From: Limivivens faecihominis
GTDB lineage: Bacteria; Bacillota; Clostridia; Lachnospirales; Lachnospiraceae
Direction: 5' to 3'
NCBI RefSeq assembly: GCF_020686945.1
Contig: NZ_JAJEPR010000014.1
Location: 1 to 64,000 of the forward strand
DNA length: 64,000 nucleotides
Shown here: in pieces, positions 57,252 through 64,000 of the stretch
Layout: each line of letters begins with the position of its first letter
Numbering within the stretch: position 1 is the stretch's first letter
Made by a program: the position numbers and the translations under genes
Notes under the pieces: model-generated
Database searches by the model: none
The model's input: only the letters and a program-made list of their open reading frames with translations
What the model was told of the DNA's origin: nothing

Positions 57252-60239
57252 TTATACCTTCTCTCTGTCGATCAGGGCCCGGATCTTCATGGCAGCCCAG
57301 TCTTTCAGCCGATAGCCCAGAAGCACCAGCTGCGTGAAAGCTTTGGAAATCACCAGAACCATGCAGATCATGGGAACGGTGAAGATGCATTCCCAGCGGA
57401 AAATTGAATAAATTCCGAGAAGTCCCGGAAAGAGCATGATTCCAAGGGCAAACAGACAGATAAGAATCACAGTCATTGTCCGTCTGATCCAGTTCATCGG
57501 CCTGCAGACCTCAATTACCACCATAAAGCTTACGGTGCCGCCCACCAGAAGATTAAACATATAGGTCATGGTCGGATCGTTATTCCAGAAGGGTGTCAGC
57601 ACCTGAATCGTCAGAAGACACACCACCATGGACAAAGCCTGTGGTAAGGCAATCCTCAAAACATGCCTCAGGAAACCGCCGCCGTCCACGCTCTCGTTCT
57701 GCTCCAGCGTCAGAAGAAAACTCGGCACACCGATGGCCATGGCGCTGATCCAGGAAAGCTGGATGGGAATAAAAGGATATTCCCGGGCGAGGAGAATAAA
57801 GAGTACGCAGAGGATCACGGAATAGATCGTCTTCGTCAGGTACAGGGAGCTCACACGCTCGATGTTGGCGATAATTGTACGGCCCTCGCTGACGATGTTC
57901 TTCAGGCAGGAGAAATCCGAATCCAGAAGAACGATATGAGCCACCTGCTTGGCCGCATCGCTGCCCGCCGCCATGGCGATACCGCAGTCTGCATCTTTCA
58001 GGGCAAGGACGTCGTTGACACCGTCGCCCACCATGCCGACTACCGCCTTGTTTGCCTGGTAAGCCCGGACGATGTTCTGCTTCTGCTCCGGTTTCACCCG
58101 GCCGTAAACGGTGTAATCGCCCACAACTTTTTTCAGCTCCTCAAAATCTTCCGGAAGCTCGTTGGCGTCGATATAATGCTCGGCTCCATTCAAGCCCGCT
58201 TTCAGGGCAATCTGGGAAACCGTCGCCGGATTGTCTCCGGAGATGACTTTGATATTTACATTCTGTGAAGCAAAGTAATTGAAGATCTCTGGCGCTTCCT
58301 CACGGATACAGTCAGAAATGATGATCAGTCCCATGGGGCTTACACCCCAGACCGTACCGTCCTCTACAGTGATCGTGTCACAGGAAGCGAGAAGCAGAAC
58401 CCGTAAGCCCTCGGCCGCATAGGACTCGGCCTTGAGAAGAATCTCCCGGTCTTCCTCTCTGAGGAGAAATTCCGGCGCTCCGAGGACGAAACAGCCTTCC
58501 TGATCATAACGGATCGCCCGGTATTTCCGGTCGGAGGAGAAAGGAATCTTCTCCAGCGAACGCCAGCGGCTGCTCTTCTTGAAATACTTCATCAGGGCAT
58601 CCTGAGTGTTGTTCACATCGTCAAAGGCAAAGGCCATCTCATTCATCACAGCCTCCACCCGTTCTTTCTCCGTATCGTTCACGCCAATGACGTCCACCAC
58701 CTCAAGTTTTCCGGTGGTGATGGTGCCGGTCTTGTCAAGACAGAGCACATTTACCCGGGCCAGAGCTTCGATGGCCTCCATCTCCTGAACCAGGGCACGT
58801 TTTCTCGCCAGCCGGCCTACGCCGAGGATAAAGGAGATACTGGTCAGAAGCACCAGTCCCTCGGGAATCATTCCGATGACGCCCGCCACGGTTCCTACCA
58901 GACAGTCGGAGAAGCCGGTTCCCGCATTGCTCTGGGAAAGGTAAAGCATGATGCCGATCGGAACGATGAGTACGCCGACCACTTTGATGATGCGGTTGAT
59001 TGTGCGCTGCATCTCAGAGCTGGCACGTTTTTTGGTCTTGGCCTTTTTCATGAGCTGGTAAGCGTAGCTGTCCTCGCCCACATATTCAACCTGAACCACG
59101 CCGCTTCCGGCTGTCAGGAAGCTTCCGGACATCAGCCGGTCGCCGGCTTTTTTCTTCACCGGCCTGGACTCGCCGGTCAGCATGGATTCGTTAACTTCCA
59201 TACCGTCGGACTCCATGACGATGGCATCCGCGCAGACCTGATTGCCTGTGGCAAGGACCATCGTGTCCTTTACAACCACGTCATGAATATCAATTTCCTT
59301 TACCTCGCCCCCGCGGATTACCGTGGCTTTGGAAGCTGTGATCACCGCCAGCCTGTCCACCAGTTTCTTGACCTTCATCTCCTGAACGATACCGATCAGC
59401 GTGTTGACGATGATGACACCCATGAAGGTGATGTTCTTAAACTGGCCGGATACCAGAATCAAGATTCCTAAAAACAGATTCAGAAAGTTGAAATAGGTCA
59501 GCGTGTGGTCCCGGATGATCTCCTTATTCGTCTTGAAAATACTCTCTCCGGTCTGGTTCACCCTGCCCATATGGACCTGGTTTTCCACCTCGGCCTCGGT
59601 AAGGCCTTTGTAGACGTAAGTGCCATTCTCCAGCTTCTCCCTGGCCTCCAGCTCGGCTTTCTTCTCCGCATCAGAATAAACCGGGATTTCCACATAAGGC
59701 TCCTCCTCCGGTTCCTCCGGCTCGGGCTTCTTCTTAAATGGAAGAGAAAAAGTGAATTTCTTCTTCTCCGGCTTTTCATCAGAAGCTTCGTCCTGGGACT
59801 GGTCAGCAGTTTCGGAAGTTGTGCCCGGTTCTGTGCCAGAAGTATTGGAAACTTCTGACGAAGCGGTGTCGTCCGGTTTTTCGGAGGCTTCCGGTTCCGG
59901 ATTTTCTTTCTTTCTTTTGAATCTCGAGAAGAAACCTTTCTTTTTCGGAGGTTCCTCGGAGGCTTCCTCAGGTGAATCCTCTGGAAGTAGCTCCTTCGGT
60001 TCCTCAGAAAGAGTCTCCACATCTGAAGCTGACTCTATATTTTGCGTTTCTGACTTTTCGGAGGTTTCCTGTTCTTCCTTCTGTGACTCTGCTTCCGGAA
60101 CCTCCGCCGGCTTTATCTCTTCTCCGGCCGGTTCTTCACTCCCCTGCCCAAACAGAGGCTCCATATCCGGATCCTTTTCCCCGGATCCTTCCCTTTTTTC
60201 CGGCTCCTTGTCAAAAAGAGCCTCTTTGATATCAGTCAT
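57252..60239 (-). CDS. P-type cation ATPase with long acidic N-terminal extension
   Basis: A 995-aa HAD-IC family cation pump. The first about 200 residues are low-complexity Glu/Ser/Pro/Lys, with three basic patches (KKKGFFSRFKRKK, KKKFTFSLPFKKK), and have no counterpart in typical 780-aa relatives. The core follows: ESMLTGESRPV, a TM4 motif GMIPEGLVLL, phosphorylation site CLDKTGTITTG (Asp near 500), KVISGDNPATV and MVGDGVNDVLALKDADCG, then C-terminal helices. Ion not determined: the PEGL motif suggests Ca/Mg-type rather than heavy metal. The amidase gene follows behind the hairpin. Confidence 0.92.
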   Translation of the reverse strand: MTDIKEALFDKEPEKREGSGEKDPDMEPLFGQGSEEPAGEEIKPAEVPEAESQKEEQETSEKSETQNIESASDVETLSEEPKELLPEDSPEEASEEPPKKKGFFSRFKRKKENPEPEASEKPDDTASSEVSNTSGTEPGTTSETADQSQDEASDEKPEKKKFTFSLPFKKKPEPEEPEEEPYVEIPVYSDAEKKAELEAREKLENGTYVYKGLTEAEVENQVHMGRVNQTGESIFKTNKEIIRDHTLTYFNFLNLFLGILILVSGQFKNITFMGVIIVNTLIGIVQEMKVKKLVDRLAVITASKATVIRGGEVKEIDIHDVVVKDTMVLATGNQVCADAIVMESDGMEVNESMLTGESRPVKKKAGDRLMSGSFLTAGSGVVQVEYVGEDSYAYQLMKKAKTKKRASSEMQRTINRIIKVVGVLIVPIGIMLYLSQSNAGTGFSDCLVGTVAGVIGMIPEGLVLLTSISFILGVGRLARKRALVQEMEAIEALARVNVLCLDKTGTITTGKLEVVDVIGVNDTEKERVEAVMNEMAFAFDDVNNTQDALMKYFKKSSRWRSLEKIPFSSDRKYRAIRYDQEGCFVLGAPEFLLREEDREILLKAESYAAEGLRVLLLASCDTITVEDGTVWGVSPMGLIIISDCIREEAPEIFNYFASQNVNIKVISGDNPATVSQIALKAGLNGAEHYIDANELPEDFEELKKVVGDYTVYGRVKPEQKQNIVRAYQANKAVVGMVGDGVNDVLALKDADCGIAMAAGSDAAKQVAHIVLLDSDFSCLKNIVSEGRTIIANIERVSSLYLTKTIYSVILCVLFILLAREYPFIPIQLSWISAMAIGVPSFLLTLEQNESVDGGGFLRHVLRIALPQALSMVVCLLTIQVLTPFWNNDPTMTYMFNLLVGGTVSFMVVIEVCRPMNWIRRTMTVILICLFALGIMLFPGLLGIYSIFRWECIFTVPMICMVLVISKAFTQLVLLGYRLKDWAAMKIRALIDREKV

Positions 60240-60499
60240 TTTCCCCTTCTTTCGATTTTTTCCTTTCTTTACATTATTGAAAAAAACCAGCTTTTTATCC
60301 TTTGATTCTAATACAAATCCCAGTAATTGGCAACCCTAGCCGGGGATTTTATGAAACCTTAATCTTTGCAAAGGAAACCTTGGTGATTTATGGGATGTTT
60401 CTTTTGAAATTCTTTCGATCTGGCTTTTAAGGATTCATTTACAGAATGAATCCCCTCTTAATCATTCATATCTGAATCACAGTCATACAAAATGTTTTC
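60240..60499. other. Divergent intergenic region between ATPase gene and gdhA
   Basis: No gene is seen. There is a perfect small inverted repeat GGATTCATT-TACAG-AATGAATCC at 60431-60453, and GGAAACCTTGG sequence near 60375 of unclear meaning. The ATPase promoter on the minus strand is not clear to me. Confidence 0.4.
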
Positions 60500-60528
60500 T
60501 TGTCGTTTTCGAGGTCTTCTGCTATAAT
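60500..60528 (+). promoter_or_regulatory. gdhA promoter
   Basis: TTGTCG (60500-60505), 17 bp, TATAAT (60523-60528). The leader is about 33 nt with AAGGAGG before the ATG. Confidence 0.8.
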
Positions 60529-60567
60529 GTGGCAAGGTGCTTTAGCACGATAAAGGAGGAAAAGAAA

Positions 60568-61902
60568 ATGTCTTATGTAGATGAAACCATTGAAAGAGTA
60601 GTAGCACAGAATCCCTCCCAGCCTGAATTTCACCAGGCCGTTAAAGAGGTTCTCGAATCTCTCCGTGTAGTGATTGAAGCCAACGAGGAAGCTTATCGTA
60701 GAGATGCTCTTCTGGAGCGTCTGACCACTCCGGAGCGTATCATCATGTTCCGTGTTCCCTGGGTAGATGACAAGGGACAGGTTCAGGTAAACAACGGATA
60801 CCGCGTACAGTTCAACAGCGCCATCGGTCCGTACAAGGGAGGTCTTCGCTTCCATCCTTCTGTAACCTTAAGCATTATCAAATTCCTGGGCTTTGAGCAG
60901 GTATTTAAAAACTCCCTGACCGGTCTTCCCATCGGCGGCGGCAAAGGCGGCTCCGACTTCGACCCGAAGGGTAAATCTGATCGTGAGATTATGGCTTTCT
61001 GCCAGAGCTTCATGACCGAGCTTTGCAAACACATCGGAGCAGATACCGACGTTCCGGCCGGTGATATCGGCGTAGGCGGACGTGAGATCGGTTATCTCTT
61101 CGGTCAGTATAAGAGAATCCGCAACCTGTACGAAGGCGTTCTCACCGGAAAAGGCCTGACCTACGGCGGATCCCTCGCAAGAACAGAGGCTACCGGCTAC
61201 GGTCTTCTCTACTTCACCAGAGAGCTGCTGAAACTGAACGGCATTGACATCGCCGGAAAGACAGCCTGCATCTCCGGTGCCGGAAACGTAGCTATCTACG
61301 CAGCCGAGAAAGCAACCGAGATGGGCGTGAAAGTCCTGACCATGAGCGATTCCACCGGCTGGATTTACGATCCGGACGGAATCGACGTTGCAGCAGTCAA
61401 AGAGATCAAAGAGGTTAAGAGAGCCCGTCTTACCGAGTACAAGAACTATCGTCCGAACTCTGAGTACCACGAGGGAAGAGGCGTATGGAGCGTAAAATGC
61501 GATCTGGCTCTGCCCTGCGCTACCCAGAACGAACTGCTGCTTGATGATGCCAAGGCTCTGAAAGCCAACGGTACCATCGCAGTCTGCGAGGGCGCTAACA
61601 TGCCGACCACTCTGGAAGCTACCCAGTATCTCCAGGAGAACGGCATCATCTTCGCACCGGGCAAAGCAGCCAACGCCGGCGGCGTTGCTACTTCCGCTCT
61701 GGAGATGTCCCAGAACAGTGAGCGTCTGAGCTGGACCTTCGATGAGGTTGACGCAAAACTTCAGCAGATCATGGTTACCATCTGCCACAACATTTCAGAT
61801 GCAGCCGAGAAATACGGCATGAAAGGAAACTATGTTGCAGGCGCTAACATCGCAGGCTTCGAGAAAGTTGTCAATGCGATGAACGCACAGGGCATTTGCT
61901 AA
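60568..61902 (+). CDS. gdhA: Glutamate dehydrogenase (NADP-type)
   Basis: Reversible reductive amination of 2-oxoglutarate. 444 aa, the length of the hexameric NADP-specific class. Active-site segment LPIGGGKGGSDFDPKGKSD (about 117-135), PAGDIGVGGREIGYLFGQYKR, and the Rossmann loop ISGAGNVAIYAAEKA (about 234-248). AAGGAGG seven to eight bases before ATG 60568 sets the start. Codon use is notably uniform, as in highly expressed genes such as argG and htpG here. Confidence 0.96.
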   Translation: MSYVDETIERVVAQNPSQPEFHQAVKEVLESLRVVIEANEEAYRRDALLERLTTPERIIMFRVPWVDDKGQVQVNNGYRVQFNSAIGPYKGGLRFHPSVTLSIIKFLGFEQVFKNSLTGLPIGGGKGGSDFDPKGKSDREIMAFCQSFMTELCKHIGADTDVPAGDIGVGGREIGYLFGQYKRIRNLYEGVLTGKGLTYGGSLARTEATGYGLLYFTRELLKLNGIDIAGKTACISGAGNVAIYAAEKATEMGVKVLTMSDSTGWIYDPDGIDVAAVKEIKEVKRARLTEYKNYRPNSEYHEGRGVWSVKCDLALPCATQNELLLDDAKALKANGTIAVCEGANMPTTLEATQYLQENGIIFAPGKAANAGGVATSALEMSQNSERLSWTFDEVDAKLQQIMVTICHNISDAAEKYGMKGNYVAGANIAGFEKVVNAMNAQGIC

Positions 61903-61940
61903 TATAAAAAAGACAGCCATTAAAAATTGATCCCCCTAAT

Positions 61941-61983
61941 AAAGCCCTTTGCTATCGCTGAAAAGCATAGCAGAGGGCTTTTT
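61941..61983 (+). terminator. gdhA terminator
   Basis: AAAGCCCTTTGCTAT pairs with ATAGCAGAGGGCTTT (one mismatch), then TTCTTTG. Confidence 0.88.
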
Positions 61984-62007
61984 CTTTGCCTTAAAGCAAA
62001 AAGAAAA

Positions 62008-62040
62008 AACCATGCCCGGAAACATTCCTTAAGCATGGTT
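62008..62040 (-). terminator. lrgB terminator
   Basis: On the minus strand AACCATGC pairs with GCATGGTT, followed by TTTTCTTTTTG-type sequence. Confidence 0.8.
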
Positions 62041-62061
62041 CTTTTTATTCCTATGAAATCC

Positions 62062-62760
62062 TTACGGAATCAGATTCGCGAAGACCGACGCTCCGACCAC
62101 AGTCAGAATACCGGCCACCGCAATCGAAAGGCTGCTCATGGCTCCTTCCACCTCGCCGAGTTCCAGGGCTTTGGAAGTGCCGATGGCATGGGCGGAGGTT
62201 CCAAGGGCCAGGCCTTTGGCGATGGGCTCCTGAATCCGGAAGATCTTGAAGACCAGCTCCGCGATCACATTTCCCAGTACACCGGTGACAATGATAACGG
62301 CAACCGTAATCGTCGTGATGCCGTGAAGCTCCTCGGAAACGCCCATTCCTATTGCAGTCGTGATGGACTTCGGAAGAAGGGTCACATACTGCTCATGGTT
62401 GAGTCCAAAGGCCAGAGCCAGCACGAAGATGCCTCCCATGCTGGCAATGACGCCAGAGACGATCCCCAGAACCACAGCCAGCAGATTCTCTTTTAAGAGC
62501 TTCAGCTGCTGATAGAGCGGAATGGCCAGGCAGACCGTAGCCGGTGTCAGAAGATAGCTTAAATACTGGGCTGTGCTGTTATAGGTCTCATAGTCCACAT
62601 GGAGTACCTGCAGAAAAAGGATCACAACGATGATCGAGAGAAGCAGGGGATTTAAAAATGCCCATTTCAGCTTTTTCTTCAGAAGCAGGCCCAGGCCGTA
62701 GGCGATCAGGCTCACTGCCATACCAAAAAATAAGGATTCCTCAAAAAAACTGGCCATCAC
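62062..62760 (-). CDS. lrgB: LrgB/CidB family membrane protein
   Basis: A 232-aa protein with about seven helices, the partner of LrgA. Family region: LSYLLTPATVCLAIPLYQQ (about 68-86), LLPKSITTAIGMGVSEELHG (about 128-147) and LGTSAHAIGTSKALELGEVEGAMSSL (about 185-210). The pair is described as a holin/antiholin-like or organic-acid (pyruvate) transport system; the second fits a fermentative anaerobe. Its ATG overlaps the lrgA stop by 4 bp. Confidence 0.93.
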   Translation of the reverse strand: MMASFFEESLFFGMAVSLIAYGLGLLLKKKLKWAFLNPLLLSIIVVILFLQVLHVDYETYNSTAQYLSYLLTPATVCLAIPLYQQLKLLKENLLAVVLGIVSGVIASMGGIFVLALAFGLNHEQYVTLLPKSITTAIGMGVSEELHGITTITVAVIIVTGVLGNVIAELVFKIFRIQEPIAKGLALGTSAHAIGTSKALELGEVEGAMSSLSIAVAGILTVVGASVFANLIP

Positions 62761-63122
62761 TTCTCCTCCTCTTTCTCTTTTGTCATCCAGATCACCCTCT
62801 GAGATACCCGTCCTGTCACAACCATGACAAACACGGTCACAACCACGGTGATCACGAGCACCGGCACCAGCACCGGTTTAAGATCCGGCCACGCCGTCAG
62901 AAGGCCAACGCCCGCAGGAATGAACATGGGCGGCATGATATCCAGCAGGAAATCGCCGGCCACCTTCACCTGTTCCAGTTTGATAATCTTCGTACACAAT
63001 GCAAAAAGCATCAGAAGAAGACCGTAAATGCTGGCCGGGATCGGAAACGGCAGAACCGCATGACAGATCTCGCCCAGGAAAGTCACAGCCATAATTACGC
63101 CAAATTCATAAAGCAGTTTCAT
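62757..63122 (-). CDS. lrgA: LrgA/CidA family membrane protein
   Basis: A 121-aa protein with four helices and the PIPASIYGLLLMLFAL signature (about 24-39), followed by MPPMFIPAGVGLL. Charged C-terminus (KEKEEEK). ATG 63122 is one base past the stop of the histidine-phosphatase gene; GGAGG lies inside the end of that gene, at 12 bases. The open frame runs further up but overlaps the neighbour. No lytSR-type regulator is nearby. Confidence 0.92.
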   Translation of the reverse strand: MKLLYEFGVIMAVTFLGEICHAVLPFPIPASIYGLLLMLFALCTKIIKLEQVKVAGDFLLDIMPPMFIPAGVGLLTAWPDLKPVLVPVLVITVVVTVFVMVVTGRVSQRVIWMTKEKEEEK

Positions 63123-63123
63123 T

Positions 63124-63885
63124 TTAATGTCTTTCCTCCCACTTGTCATAAGTTTCGCAGAAACGTCCTGCGAAGGCAGGCTCCTCGCCACCTGCATAAA
63201 GATGAGAGATATCCCCGATGCGGGTGGCACGGAAAAATACCTTTCCCTCTTCTCTCTCCTCCGTCACAAGCTCTGTCACAGAGGTCGGAGCCATCATCAG
63301 GGAATGCCACAGAATAAAGGGTGAAATTCCCCAGAGATAGGACAACATGACGCAGCTCACGCCGAAGTGGCAGTAAAGAGCGATCGTGTCCTCGTTTCCC
63401 TTTTCTGTACGATACATATTTCCTTCTCTGTGATATCCATGAGAAGCCAGAAGCTCGTCCAGCCCCTTCGCTACCCGGTCATAGAGTGTCGGCATATTGC
63501 TCATCTGAGCCGCCTCTGTACTTCTCCAGCCGTCTTTCGTGCAGAACTCCGGATGATTGGTCCAGTATTCCGGCACCATATCCCAGATCACACGGTTCTG
63601 GTTGTTTTTATGGGTTCCATAAGCATTTTTCAGTCCCTGGGACTCCTGGGGATTCAAAAATGCCGGAAACTCTTCCATCCAGTCCAGCACCGTAGCTTTT
63701 CTTCCTACTTTTTTCAGGGTGTAGTCCGCAGTCGCCCTTGCCCGTCCCAGCGGGGATACATAGAAATCCTTCACCGGAACATTTTTCATTTTTTCCGCCA
63801 GAAGCTGTGCTTCCCGATGACCTTTCTCTGTAAGGGAATCGATCGTATAATCGGGATCCCCGTGTCGGATCAACAACAGTTTCAT
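63124..63885 (-). CDS. Histidine phosphatase superfamily protein
   Basis: A 253-aa phosphoglycerate-mutase-like phosphatase. The N-terminal LLIRHGDPDY has the catalytic His (about 8), VSPLGRARATADYTL (about 43-57) the second Arg, and ALYCHFGVSCVML (about 168-180) the second His. Substrate unknown; annotated relatives are broad phosphatases. First gene of a three-gene set with lrgA and lrgB, directly abutting lrgA. Confidence 0.9.
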   Translation of the reverse strand: MKLLLIRHGDPDYTIDSLTEKGHREAQLLAEKMKNVPVKDFYVSPLGRARATADYTLKKVGRKATVLDWMEEFPAFLNPQESQGLKNAYGTHKNNQNRVIWDMVPEYWTNHPEFCTKDGWRSTEAAQMSNMPTLYDRVAKGLDELLASHGYHREGNMYRTEKGNEDTIALYCHFGVSCVMLSYLWGISPFILWHSLMMAPTSVTELVTEEREEGKVFFRATRIGDISHLYAGGEEPAFAGRFCETYDKWEERH

Positions 63886-64000
63886 TTGTTCTTTACCTCT
63901 TTTCTCCTAAACTCAGCTGCTCTTGGGCAGTCATCTTTTCTATCTTATCACAAACCCCTTTTCTTGAAAAATAACAATTCTGCATGGTTGCCATAAAGAA

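Noticed and set aside
1..64000. tRNA, rRNA, insertion-sequence transposase or prophage genes
   Set aside because: I looked through the gaps and coding regions and saw none; every gap over 250 bp is accounted for above by promoters, terminators or repeats.

Overview
The window is a gene-dense stretch (about 50 protein genes, most intergenic gaps under 150 bp) of a low-to-medium GC Firmicutes chromosome, most likely a Lachnospiraceae gut anaerobe. Evidence for this is the separate pyrB/pyrI subunits, a glutaminyl-tRNA synthetase in a Gram-positive, the TGS-type nucleoside kinase, the DUF5721, DUF4867 and DUF815 proteins, a WalRK-like two-component system, HrcA/CIRCE control, and Firmicutes-type TTGaca-17-TATaaT promoters with strong AGGAGG sites. 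I cannot name the genus. There are no rRNA or tRNA genes, phage genes, transposase genes or CRISPR arrays. It reads as core chromosome with small non-coding repeat elements in the gaps.

Layout. 1-10.4 kb is a minus-strand run from one strong promoter: folC, folE, an HD phosphohydrolase, folP, folBK, pheA, a DUF815 ATPase, ppx, ppk1. This is folate synthesis plus phenylalanine and polyphosphate metabolism. 10.35-10.77 kb is a gap with structured repeats. 10.8-13.3 kb holds a small membrane protein, a PH-domain protein and pyrBI. 13.3-24.9 kb is a second long minus run: comEA, a WalR/WalK-like pair, a GerM-like lipoprotein, comEC, dgt, dnaG, trmK and a uridine-kinase-like gene. 25.0-31.4 kb is arginine synthesis: argCJBD (minus) divergent from argG (plus) across two mirrored promoters with ArgR-like boxes. 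31.4-39.9 kb holds queT with a long structured leader, degV with a repeat in its leader, htpG under a CIRCE element, traX, and three HAD phosphatases. 40-46.9 kb is a fucose/pentose module: a GH95 fucosidase, a xylulokinase-like kinase, a fucose/arabinose isomerase-like protein and DUF4867. 47-54.5 kb holds ydcF, an acidic membrane protein, a MocR regulator behind glnS, a lipid kinase, a GT2 and mutY. 54.6-60.2 kb is an envelope group: L,D-transpeptidase, SPOR amidase and a P-type ATPase with a long acidic N-terminus. 60.5-64 kb holds gdhA, then lrgAB behind a histidine phosphatase.

The least explained material is non-coding. (1) A repeat of about 96 bp occurs at 10.6 and 33.7 kb, with a diverged third copy whose hairpin shows compensatory base changes; in both places it sits just upstream of a start codon. 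(2) A foldback MITE-like element occurs at 54.6 kb and again, cut by the window edge, at 1-74. (3) An array of six 53-54-bp hairpin units lies at 42.6-42.9 kb. (4) Two junctions have a terminator-type hairpin whose 3' arm is the ribosome binding site of the next gene. (5) queT has a leader of about 168 nt with mutually exclusive pairings. These come from reading the sequence by eye; no searches or folding programs were run.
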